From: Opitutia bacterium UBA3151
GTDB taxonomy: Bacteria; Verrucomicrobiota; Verrucomicrobiia; Opitutales; Seribacteraceae
Direction: 5' to 3'
DNA: 13,240 nucleotides
Assembly (NCBI GenBank): GCA_002364975.1
Contig: DEYT01000022.1
Coordinates: forward strand, 1 to 13,240
Under the pieces are notes generated by a model. It searched no databases, was not told where the DNA came from, and saw only the letters and a list, made by a program, of their open reading frames with translations. Below, piece by piece: positions 1 through 6,353 of this stretch (positions within the stretch are counted from its first letter, which is position 1; every line of letters begins with the position of its first letter). The position numbers and the translations under genes were made by a program.

Positions 1-637
1 ATTATTAAAAAAAGTAGCCGCATTACAAAAAACTGTTATTGCCAGTACGGGAGTCTCTAATGAGGAAGAGATCTTAAAAGCAATTAAAACCTTAAGGGAT
101 AATGGATGTCCCGAAATCATTTTATTACATTGTGTAAGTAATTATCCTGCTAAATTAGAGGATTTCAACCTTTCCTTAATTCCCTGGATGCAAAAAACTT
201 TTAATTGTAAGGTTGGGCTATCCGATCATTCCCCGGGTCATTTGATCCCAGTACTCGCGACTGCCCTTGGTGCCCGAGTCATTGAGAAGCATCTTACTCT
301 AGACCGAAGTAAAAGTTCAATAGACGGTGATTTCTCTCTACTCCCTAAAGAATTTAAAGTAATGAGCCAATCTGTTTTAGAAGCATATAAAAGCATGGGG
401 GGGCATTATTCTAAAAGTAAGGAGATCAAGGTGAGATTTAAAAACTCTAGCTTCAAACGCTCAATTTTGGCTTGTAAAAAAATCCAATCAGGAGATTTGC
501 TTACTAAAGAAAATATTCGGATTGCTAGACCAGGACATGGAATGTGTCCGAGTAAATGGGCTGATGTTTTAGGAAAAAAAGTAAAAAGAAATCTAGAAAT
601 AGGAGATCCACTTGTACTTAGGGACTTAGAAATTTAA
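1..637 (+). CDS. N-acetylneuraminate synthase family protein (NeuB/PseI/LegI type), 3' part
   Basis: The reading frame is open from base 2 and ends at TAA 635-637, giving 211 residues. The family's usual length is about 340, so the N-terminal third lies outside the window. These enzymes condense phosphoenolpyruvate with a six-carbon amino sugar to make a nine-carbon sialic-type acid (neuraminic, pseudaminic or legionaminic) for surface glycans or flagellin glycosylation. Visible are the TIM-barrel motifs LLHCVSNYPA and VGLSDHSPGH, then the conserved ALGARVIEKHLTLDR stretch. A C-terminal SAF (antifreeze-like) domain follows, with RSILACKKIQSGDLL and the family signature RPGHGMCPS. ATG 188 is internal to the barrel and is not the true start. 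The exact sugar product cannot be decided from this part. A run of seven G at 397-403 is noted separately. It is probably the last gene of a glycan cluster to the left. Confidence 0.9.
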   Translation, partial: LLKKVAALQKTVIASTGVSNEEEILKAIKTLRDNGCPEIILLHCVSNYPAKLEDFNLSLIPWMQKTFNCKVGLSDHSPGHLIPVLATALGARVIEKHLTLDRSKSSIDGDFSLLPKEFKVMSQSVLEAYKSMGGHYSKSKEIKVRFKNSSFKRSILACKKIQSGDLLTKENIRIARPGHGMCPSKWADVLGKKVKRNLEIGDPLVLRDLEI

Positions 638-794
638 TTCCAAAAAATCTTTTTTGCTTGGTATCTGGTAGAAAGCTATGAAAAATTACTTGGTGTCTTA
701 CGCTTCTAATCAAAGGATTTTGTTAAACGCTTCATTTATCCTACCTGATTCAAATTAAAAGGTTTTCCTAAAGGAATTTTTAGCCAAGTTATGC

Positions 795-1931
795 GTGAAT
801 GTGAAAAACAGTAAGCTTAGTAGAAAAGAAGCAATGCTTCTGCTTAACAGCCTTCCAAAATTAGGCCCAATTAGTACCAATCGCTTGCTGGATTTTTTTG
901 AAAGAGATCCATTAAAGATCTTTCATGCATCACAAAGAGAACTTCTTTCAATTAGCGGAGTTGGACCAGCGATGGTGAATTCTATTCTCGATCAAGACCA
1001 TGGCACTTGGGTTCAAAATGAGTTGGAAATTATTCAAAAACATTCCACTTCTTTTATCACAGAAGAAGAAATCCCTTCATCCTTGCGAGAGATTTATGAC
1101 ACTCCGATGGGGCTGTATGTTAAAGGAACCATTCCACCGGGACCCTATTTTGCTATCGTAGGAACTCGTTTACCATCCTTATACGCACAAAAGGTATGTT
1201 CAAAGATTTCTACGGATCTTGCCTTGGCAGGCTTTTGCGTAGTCAGTGGTATGGCACGTGGAATAGACTCGATTGCACATCAGTCTGCCCTTGATGTAAA
1301 AGGTAAAACAATCGCATTTCTGGGAAGCGGAATGGACATTGTTTACCCTCCAGAAAATTTGGGTTTATATCAAAGAATTGCTTCCGAAGGTGCAGTAATT
1401 ACTGAGTTTCCTTTTAAGAGGAAGGCAGACCGAAGAACTTTTCCTATGAGAAATCGCCTAGTTTCTGGAATTTCTTCCGGGTTGCTAGTTGTAGAGTCTG
1501 GAAGTTCTGGTGGTAGTCTGATCACAGCAAGATTTGCAGCTGAACAAGGTCGGACAGTTTTTGCAATTCCAGGTAGGGTTGATCAACCATGCTCACAGGG
1601 TTGCCACCAATTAATTAGGGAAGGTGCAATTCTTATTACTAATGCTAACGAAATCATTGAGGACTTAAAACCTTCTTTGACTCAAACAATTTTGCCACTG
1701 AGTGAAAGCAGACAGGCGGAGAATCCAAAAAATAAAATAAATTCTGACCCGATTATCTCAAAAAATGAAAAAATAATTCTTAATCTATTAGAGCTTGATG
1801 GTGCTATGGCAGTTGAGCAAATGTGTTCAATATGTGAACTTACCATTCAAGAAATTTCGGTGAGCCTTTCATTGCTGGAATTAAGTAATAGGGTAGGCAA
1901 GAGACATGATGGTAAGTATGAATTAAATTAA
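795..1931 (+). CDS. dprA: DNA-processing protein DprA (Smf)
   Basis: DprA binds incoming single-stranded DNA in the cytoplasm and loads RecA during natural transformation; it is also widespread in bacteria not known to be transformable. The 378-residue product has a short helix-hairpin-helix/SAM-like N-terminus (LPKLGPISTNRLLDFF, then ISGVGPAMVNSIL). The central Rossmann-like domain has the family motifs VGTR (about 122-125), SGMARGID (151-158), LGSGMDIVYPPEN, FPMRNR (216-221), and GSSGGSLITARFAAEQGR with VFAIPG. A winged-helix C-terminus (about 320-378) resembles the DprA DML1-like domain. The start is uncertain: I used GTG 795, but GTG 801 and ATG 834 are in frame and none has a well-placed ribosome binding site. 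The gene lies alone between the synthase gene (157-base gap) and the thiamin riboswitch. No other competence genes are visible, so a role in transformation is only inferred from the family. Confidence 0.95.
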   Translation: MNVKNSKLSRKEAMLLLNSLPKLGPISTNRLLDFFERDPLKIFHASQRELLSISGVGPAMVNSILDQDHGTWVQNELEIIQKHSTSFITEEEIPSSLREIYDTPMGLYVKGTIPPGPYFAIVGTRLPSLYAQKVCSKISTDLALAGFCVVSGMARGIDSIAHQSALDVKGKTIAFLGSGMDIVYPPENLGLYQRIASEGAVITEFPFKRKADRRTFPMRNRLVSGISSGLLVVESGSSGGSLITARFAAEQGRTVFAIPGRVDQPCSQGCHQLIREGAILITNANEIIEDLKPSLTQTILPLSESRQAENPKNKINSDPIISKNEKIILNLLELDGAMAVEQMCSICELTIQEISVSLSLLELSNRVGKRHDGKYELN

Positions 1932-1991
1932 TCCGATTCATACTAAATAAGAGAAATCATAGCATCCTTTTAATTAATTAATTTCTTTGTG

Positions 1992-2019
1992 TTGCAATTA
2001 TCCTAAGCTGAGTTTGAAT
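1992..2019 (+). promoter_or_regulatory. candidate sigma-70-like promoter of the thiamin operon
   Basis: A possible -35 box TTGCAA (1992-1997) and -10 box TTGAAT (2014-2019) are separated by 16 bases, each matching 4 of 6 consensus positions. A start about six bases downstream would fall at the first base of the riboswitch P1 helix, which fits. An AT-rich TTAATTAATTAATT stretch (1970-1983) lies just upstream. The match is weak, and the organism may use a different promoter consensus. Confidence 0.3.
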
Positions 2020-2024
2020 GATAA

Positions 2025-2125
2025 ATAGTTTAGGGGAGTTTTTGGCGAAGACTGAGAAACATCTGCGATCCAGATGTGACCCTTGGAACCTGATGCGAAA
2101 TATTTAACGCCGTAGGGAAAACTGT
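2025..2125 (+). promoter_or_regulatory. TPP riboswitch (THI element) aptamer upstream of thiC
   Basis: The conserved THI-box core is present in order: AGGGGAG near 2032, CTGAGA at 2052-2057, ACCCTTGGAACCTGAT at 2079-2094, and CGTAGGGAAA at 2111-2120. The helices can be drawn. P1 pairs 2025-2031 (ATAGTTT) with 2119-2125 (AAACTGT) with one G-U pair. The variable P3a hairpin pairs ACATCTG (2059-2065) with CAGATGT (2071-2077). P4 includes CCT (2089-2091) with AGG (2114-2116), and P5 pairs GCG (2095-2097) with CGC (2108-2110). In this family, thiamin pyrophosphate binding turns down expression of biosynthesis genes. Here the target is thiC and the whole downstream operon. The P5 loop is AT-rich and differs from the usual TAAT loop. 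Confidence 0.95.
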
Positions 2126-2167
2126 TTGCTATTCAGCAGGCTTTCCTCGGCATTAACCACATAAATA
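2126..2167 (+). promoter_or_regulatory. riboswitch expression platform with anti-aptamer sequence
   Basis: TTTCCTCGGCATTA (2142-2155) is nearly the reverse complement of the aptamer 3' strand TAACGCCGTAGGGAAA (2105-2120). The exact reverse complement is TAATGCCGAGGAAA, so the pairing needs one C-A mismatch and two one-base bulges. This helix would break P5, P4 and part of P1, so it excludes the TPP-bound fold. A small hairpin, TGCT (2127-2130) with AGCA (2135-2138), fits in the loop between the two strands. There is no U-run to suggest an intrinsic terminator and no Shine-Dalgarno sequence before the thiC ATG. The output could therefore be translational by masking the start region, or Rho-dependent; the sequence does not decide. 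Confidence 0.6.
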
Positions 2168-4075
2168 ATGATTAAAAAAGTCGAAGAAAAAAATGAAAAT
2201 CAAAACAATTCCAAACGCGTTTATGTGGAGGGACCTAAGCATGGTGTGAAAGTACCCATGCGAGAAGTAAGTTTATCTCCTACTAGATCTTCAGATGGCA
2301 AGGAAACCGAGAATCCTCCAATTAGATTATACGACACCTCAGGCCCCTGGGGAGATTCAGAATTTCATGGGCAGCATGAACTTGGCCTTCCTCCACTCAG
2401 AAAGAATTGGGTACTCGACAGAGGAGATACCGAAATTATTGATGGTAGAAAAAGTACTCCTGCAGATAATGGATACCTGTCAGATTTACATGCTCAAAGA
2501 TCTGATAAAAGAACCAATGAATTGCCGGATTTCGACCGATCTAAGGTTACAACTCGAAAATCTCTTCCTCAAAAAACAGTCACCCAATTATATTACGCAC
2601 GGCAGGGTATTATTACTCCGGAAATGGAATTTGTTGCCATTCGGGAAAACATGAAATTACAATCCTTGAAAAATGACTTAAAATGCTCCGAGGGAGAAGA
2701 TAGAAATACTCTAGTTCACCAACATCAAGGAGAATCTTTCGGGGCATCCATTCCCGAGGAAATCACCCCAGAATTTGTCCGAAGTGAAATTGCTCGAGGC
2801 AGGGCAATTATTCCTGCAAATATTAACCACCTTGAGCTTGAACCCATGATAATCGGGCGGAATTTTCTGGTTAAGATTAATGCCAATATTGGCAACTCTG
2901 CTGTCGCTTCTTCCATCGAAGAAGAGGTTGAAAAAATGCGATGGTCCACCAAATGGGGAGCTGATACTTTGATGGATCTATCAACGGGAAAAAATATCCA
3001 CCGAACTCGTGAGTGGATTATTCGAAACTGTCCCGTTCCCGTAGGTACGGTTCCAATTTATCAAGCACTTGAGAAAGTTAGAGGTAAACCTGAAGATCTA
3101 ACTTGGGAAGTCTTTCGTGACACCTTGATCGAACAGGCAGAGCAAGGAGTTGACTACTTTACCATTCACGCCGGTGTCTTACTCCGTTATGTTCCTCTTA
3201 CAAGTAAAAGAATGACAGGCATTGTCAGCAGAGGAGGATCGATTATGGCAAAATGGTGTCTCGCTCATCACAAAGAAAATTTTTTATACGAAAAATGGAA
3301 TGAGATTTGTGAAATTATGGCCGCATATGATATTTCTTTTTCGATTGGGGATGGCTTAAGACCAGGATCCATTGCAGATGCGAATGACCAAGCTCAGTTC
3401 GCAGAATTAAAGACCCAAGGCGAACTTACAAAAAGAGCTTGGGAGTTCGGCGTGCAAGTTATGAATGAAGGGCCAGGACATGTACCTATGCACATGATCA
3501 AGGAAAACATGGATAAGCAAATTGAATGGTGTCATGAAGCACCATTTTACACTCTTGGGCCTTTGACCACCGATGTTGCTCCTGGTTATGACCATATTAC
3601 TAGTGGCATAGGTGCGGCAATGATCGGCTGGTATGGATGTGCCATGTTATGCTATGTGACTCCTAAGGAACACCTAGGATTACCAGATAGAGATGATGTT
3701 CGAGAGGGTGTAGTTACTTATAAATTGGCGGCTCATGCAGCTGATCTAGCTAAAGGTCACCCCGCGGCTCAGTTTCGTGACAATGCCCTTTCAAAAGCCC
3801 GATTCGAATTTCGCTGGCAGGATCAATTTAACCTTTCCTTAGATCCTGATAAGGCTCGGGAGTTCCATGATCAAACCTTACCACAAGACAACGCCAAAAC
3901 CGCTCATTTTTGCTCTATGTGCGGTCCTACTTTCTGTTCGATGAAAATTTCAGAAGAAGTTAGGCAATATGCTAAAGAAAGAGGATTGGCAGCAAACGAT
4001 AATGCAATCCTTGATGGAATGAAGCAAAAGGCTGAAGAATTTAATGCATCTGGTGGAGAAATTTATCAGTCCTAA
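2168..4075 (+). CDS. thiC: phosphomethylpyrimidine synthase ThiC
   Basis: ThiC is a non-canonical radical-SAM enzyme that rearranges aminoimidazole ribotide, a purine intermediate, into 4-amino-5-hydroxymethyl-2-methylpyrimidine phosphate (HMP-P). The 635 residues match the usual bacterial length (E. coli about 631). The N-terminal ThiC-associated region contains VYVEGP and VPMREVSL. The barrel domain has QLYYARQGIITPEMEFVAIREN, SRGGSIMAKWCLAHHKEN, SIGDGLRPGSIADAND, NEGPGHVPMHMIKENM and LGPLTTDVAPGYDHITSGIGAAM. The C-terminal iron-sulfur ligands are a CX2CX4C motif at Cys582, Cys585 and Cys590. ATG 2168 is the first start after the riboswitch and is not preceded by a Shine-Dalgarno sequence. 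It heads the operon, and thiS begins 5 bases after its stop. Expression should fall when thiamin pyrophosphate is plentiful. Confidence 0.98.
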   Translation: MIKKVEEKNENQNNSKRVYVEGPKHGVKVPMREVSLSPTRSSDGKETENPPIRLYDTSGPWGDSEFHGQHELGLPPLRKNWVLDRGDTEIIDGRKSTPADNGYLSDLHAQRSDKRTNELPDFDRSKVTTRKSLPQKTVTQLYYARQGIITPEMEFVAIRENMKLQSLKNDLKCSEGEDRNTLVHQHQGESFGASIPEEITPEFVRSEIARGRAIIPANINHLELEPMIIGRNFLVKINANIGNSAVASSIEEEVEKMRWSTKWGADTLMDLSTGKNIHRTREWIIRNCPVPVGTVPIYQALEKVRGKPEDLTWEVFRDTLIEQAEQGVDYFTIHAGVLLRYVPLTSKRMTGIVSRGGSIMAKWCLAHHKENFLYEKWNEICEIMAAYDISFSIGDGLRPGSIADANDQAQFAELKTQGELTKRAWEFGVQVMNEGPGHVPMHMIKENMDKQIEWCHEAPFYTLGPLTTDVAPGYDHITSGIGAAMIGWYGCAMLCYVTPKEHLGLPDRDDVREGVVTYKLAAHAADLAKGHPAAQFRDNALSKARFEFRWQDQFNLSLDPDKAREFHDQTLPQDNAKTAHFCSMCGPTFCSMKISEEVRQYAKERGLAANDNAILDGMKQKAEEFNASGGEIYQS

Positions 4076-4080
4076 CTGGA

Positions 4081-4284
4081 ATGAATATTTCTCTCAATGA
4101 CGAACCGCATGAGATAGCAGAGGGAATGAAACTCAAGGACTTTCTGGTAAAGCTTGATTTAGATGACTTCAATGGTTGGGCTGTTGCGATCAATGAAAAT
4201 GTGATCCCACGAGATACTTTTCATGCAGTTGTACTTCATGAGGGAGATAAATTACTGCTTATACAAGCGACTCAAGGAGGATGA
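4081..4284 (+). CDS. thiS: sulfur carrier protein ThiS
   Basis: This 67-residue ubiquitin-fold protein ends in the diagnostic Gly-Gly (residues 66-67, ATQGG). ThiF adenylates this C-terminus, it is then converted to a thiocarboxylate, and ThiG uses it as the sulfur donor for the thiazole ring. The internal VAINENVIPRDTF and the hydrophobic pattern of the last strand (GDKLLLIQATQGG) are typical of ThiS. ATG 4081 lies 5 bases after the thiC stop. The two glycine codons are GGA GGA followed directly by TGA. The end of the gene thus also forms an AGGAGG sequence and an ATGA overlap with the next gene. Confidence 0.96.
   Translation: MNISLNDEPHEIAEGMKLKDFLVKLDLDDFNGWAVAINENVIPRDTFHAVVLHEGDKLLLIQATQGG
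4274..4284 (+). promoter_or_regulatory. Shine-Dalgarno-like AAGGAGG abutting an ATGA overlap start
   Basis: AAGGAGG at 4274-4280 is the only strong Shine-Dalgarno match seen at a start in this window. It lies directly against ATG 4281 with zero spacing and is made by the ThiS Gly-Gly codons. That spacing is not functional for normal initiation at this ATG. Coupled re-initiation through the ATGA overlap is the likelier route. A CTG at 4290 would be 9 bases downstream but is a rare start. Confidence 0.4.
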
Positions 4285-4901
4285 CTAATCTGTTAAAAAT
4301 CATCGTTATCTCTTCTCCAAACTTCAATAGTAGTGAGGCTCGGACAGTGACCCGTCTTCTTGAATCTGGACTTGAAAAATTCCATTTACGCAAACCCGAC
4401 CACTCAACCCACAGGATTGCTCATTTACTCGATGAAATACCCAAGGAGTTTCACTGTAAAATTATCATGCACCGAGCATTTGAGTTAATGAAAGATTATG
4501 ATTTAGGTGGATATCATCATAGATCCGGCGAGAAATTAAGAAAAACTTCTGCCTTACGCAGTCGCTCTCTTCATAACGCATCAGAGTTGGAGGTTGAGAC
4601 TGACATCTTGGATTATGTTTTCTTTGGACCGGTCTTTCCCTCTATTTCAAAATCTGGACATAAGCCTAAAATGTCACTACTCATGTTGAGGAACGCGTTA
4701 TCAAAATTAGATTCTAAAGCAAAAAGGCCTTTAGTTTATGCCCTGGGTGGCATAAGGAAAAACAAGTTAAGTACGATTATTGAGGCAGGTTTTGATGGCG
4801 TATCTTTACTTGGATCAATTTGGGGAAAACCAGATCCAGTACGAGCTTTCAAGGAATTCGCCACTTCTGCTAATAATTATGATCAGTCAAACTTTAGTTG
4901 A
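4281..4901 (+). CDS. ThiE/TenI-family protein, divergent second copy
   Basis: This 206-residue single TIM-barrel protein belongs to the thiamin phosphate synthase/TenI superfamily. It has IIVISSPNF at the N-terminus, FHLRKPD (about 34-40), DYVFFGPVFPSISKSGH (about 111-127), and LGGIRKNKLSTIIEAGFDGVSLLGSIW at the C-terminal phosphate-binding end. It lacks key ThiE motifs. The Asn-Asp pair is replaced by MHRAF (63-67), and DGVHLG becomes LGGYHH (75-80). A His at 98 (RSLHNASEL) sits about where TenI has its tautomerase histidine. The family is known for ThiE (joining HMP-PP and thiazole phosphate) and TenI (thiazole tautomerase). Because a more canonical thiE follows, a TenI-like or accessory thiazole role is more likely, but this is inference. 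Similar second copies occur in Bacteroidota thiamin operons. It overlaps the thiS stop by 4 bases. Confidence 0.85.
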   Translation: MTNLLKIIVISSPNFNSSEARTVTRLLESGLEKFHLRKPDHSTHRIAHLLDEIPKEFHCKIIMHRAFELMKDYDLGGYHHRSGEKLRKTSALRSRSLHNASELEVETDILDYVFFGPVFPSISKSGHKPKMSLLMLRNALSKLDSKAKRPLVYALGGIRKNKLSTIIEAGFDGVSLLGSIWGKPDPVRAFKEFATSANNYDQSNFS

Positions 4902-4933
4902 TCTTTTCCATATTTTAAAAAGAAATTTCAAAA

Positions 4934-5572
4934 GTGCTTGATCAATCTCTATACTGTCTAACTTCTGACCAAGTTCATGACACTCATGCCAAACAGATAC
5001 TCAATTTATCTAAAGTTGGAATTAAACTCATACAACTGAGATCGAAAAATTCTTTCCGGAATTCATCTCCAAATGAATTGTCTGAAAGTATCCAGCAAGC
5101 AAAGTCCAATGGGTCCTCTGTAATTTTAAATGATTCAATAGATTCAGTTACCCAATTAAACGCTGACGGGGTACATCTTGGAAAGAGAGACTGTGACCCA
5201 CTAATCGCGAGAGAAATACTTGGAGATAGAAAAGTGATCGGTTCAACGGTTCACTCCCTAGAAGACGCCAAGGTTGTAAAAGCAAAAGGCGTTTCCAATT
5301 ACATTGGTATTGGTCCAATTAGAAAATCCAAAACCAAAAAAGATTTGATTCCAAAACTATCCCTGCAAAAAATCAAAGAGATCGTATCTTTTCTATACCC
5401 TCTACCTTCCTTTCTTATAGGGGGTCTCACCCACAATGATTTCCAATTGCTCAAGAAAACTGGAGCAACCGGTATCTGTGTTTGTTCTAGTCTTAGCACA
5501 AAACTTGAATTTGGTTCTAACTTGAAATTATTTCTTGAAGAAAAATCTAAATATGATCGAACAAACAACTGA
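4934..5572 (+). CDS. thiE: thiamine-phosphate synthase ThiE
   Basis: ThiE couples HMP-PP with thiazole phosphate carboxylate to form thiamin monophosphate. The 212-residue product keeps the classical motifs: IQLRSK (33-38), ILND (64-67) and DGVHLGKRD (78-86), followed by VIGSTVHSLEDA and the phosphate-binding SFLIGGLTHNDF and ATGICVCSSL. The usual GPxFxTxTKxD loop reads GPIRKSKTKKD (127-137). The Ser/Thr, Lys and Asp positions are kept, but two basic residues replace the hydrophobic/proline pair. The start is taken as GTG 4934, as no ATG is available near the expected N-terminus (LYCLTSD). An AT-rich gap of 32 bases separates it from the previous gene, and it overlaps thiG by 20 bases. Of the two family members in the operon, this one is the better candidate for the true synthase. 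Confidence 0.92.
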   Translation: MLDQSLYCLTSDQVHDTHAKQILNLSKVGIKLIQLRSKNSFRNSSPNELSESIQQAKSNGSSVILNDSIDSVTQLNADGVHLGKRDCDPLIAREILGDRKVIGSTVHSLEDAKVVKAKGVSNYIGIGPIRKSKTKKDLIPKLSLQKIKEIVSFLYPLPSFLIGGLTHNDFQLLKKTGATGICVCSSLSTKLEFGSNLKLFLEEKSKYDRTNN

Positions 5573-6335
5573 TCATTTGGTCGTTGGAGGGAAAACTTTT
5601 AATTCCAGAGTTTTTATTGGCACTGGAAAGTTTTCTTCAGGACTTGCCTTAAGTGATGTGGTAAAGGCAAGTGGTACTGAAATGGTTACCGTTGCCATGA
5701 AAAGAGCCAACCCAATGAGCGAACACGATTCGATTCTTAAACATCTCCAAGATCAAAAAATTCAATTACTTCCCAACACCTCTGGAGTAAGAAATGCAAA
5801 AGAAGCCATTTTCGTTGCCCAGATGGCACGAGAAGCACTGCAGACAAATTGGTTAAAGCTGGAAATACATCCAGACCCGAAATATTTAATGCCCGATCCG
5901 ACGGAAACTCTGATAGCAACCAAAGAACTAGTTAAAGATGGATTTATCGTATTACCTTATTGCCATGCAGACCCAGTTCTATGTAAGCAGCTTGAAGATG
6001 CTGGATCCGCCGCGGTTATGCCCCTAGGGTCTCCTATTGGAAGCAATAAAGGTCTGGAAAGTAGAGAGTTTCTACGGATCATCATTGAACAGGTTCAAAT
6101 TCCTGTCGTAGTTGATGCAGGAATAGGCAAACCTTCTCATTCCTCAGAGGCTTTTGAAATGGGTGCGGATGCAGTTCTGATTAATACTGCAATTGCTGTG
6201 GCCAAAGATCCAATTGGTATGAGCATAGCATTCAGTCTGTCCGCAAAAGCAGGTCGAGCAGGATTTTTATCTGGACTAGGAAGCAGCAGGAACAGGGCTA
6301 GTGCGACCTCTCCTCTTACCGGGTTCCTGAAATAA
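5553..6335 (+). CDS. thiG: thiazole synthase ThiG
   Basis: ThiG forms the thiazole phosphate ring from 1-deoxy-D-xylulose 5-phosphate, dehydroglycine and the ThiS thiocarboxylate. The 260-residue product matches the usual length of about 256. It begins with the typical LVVGGKTFNSRVFIGTGKF and has the Schiff-base lysine in WLKLEIHPDPKYLMPDP (Lys102). AVMPLGSPIGSNKG, VVDAGIGKPSHSSEAFEMGADAVLINTAIA and GRAGFLSG follow. I chose ATG 5553 over the in-frame TTG 5535, because MIEQTTDHLVVGG gives a normal family N-terminus. The gene overlaps the end of thiE by 20 bases, which suggests translational coupling. It lies 18 bases before thiH. Confidence 0.97.
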   Translation: MIEQTTDHLVVGGKTFNSRVFIGTGKFSSGLALSDVVKASGTEMVTVAMKRANPMSEHDSILKHLQDQKIQLLPNTSGVRNAKEAIFVAQMAREALQTNWLKLEIHPDPKYLMPDPTETLIATKELVKDGFIVLPYCHADPVLCKQLEDAGSAAVMPLGSPIGSNKGLESREFLRIIIEQVQIPVVVDAGIGKPSHSSEAFEMGADAVLINTAIAVAKDPIGMSIAFSLSAKAGRAGFLSGLGSSRNRASATSPLTGFLK

Positions 6336-6353
6336 ATTTGCATTCAACAAGCC

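Noticed and set aside
638..665. CCAAAAAA/TTTTTTGCTTGG dyad after the synthase gene, as a terminator
   Set aside because: The stem is broken, almost all A-T, and not followed by a T-tract.
765..781. TTCCT-AA-AGGAA followed by T-run just before dprA, as a terminator
   Set aside because: The stem is only 4-5 AT-rich pairs with a loop too short to form well. It may be chance.
2295..2654. 119-codon frame within thiC
   Set aside because: It is an out-of-frame shadow of a clear thiC, which has family motifs throughout.
5535..5552. TTG start extending ThiG upstream
   Set aside because: ATG 5553 gives the usual N-terminus and length; the TTG only reflects an open frame over the end of thiE.
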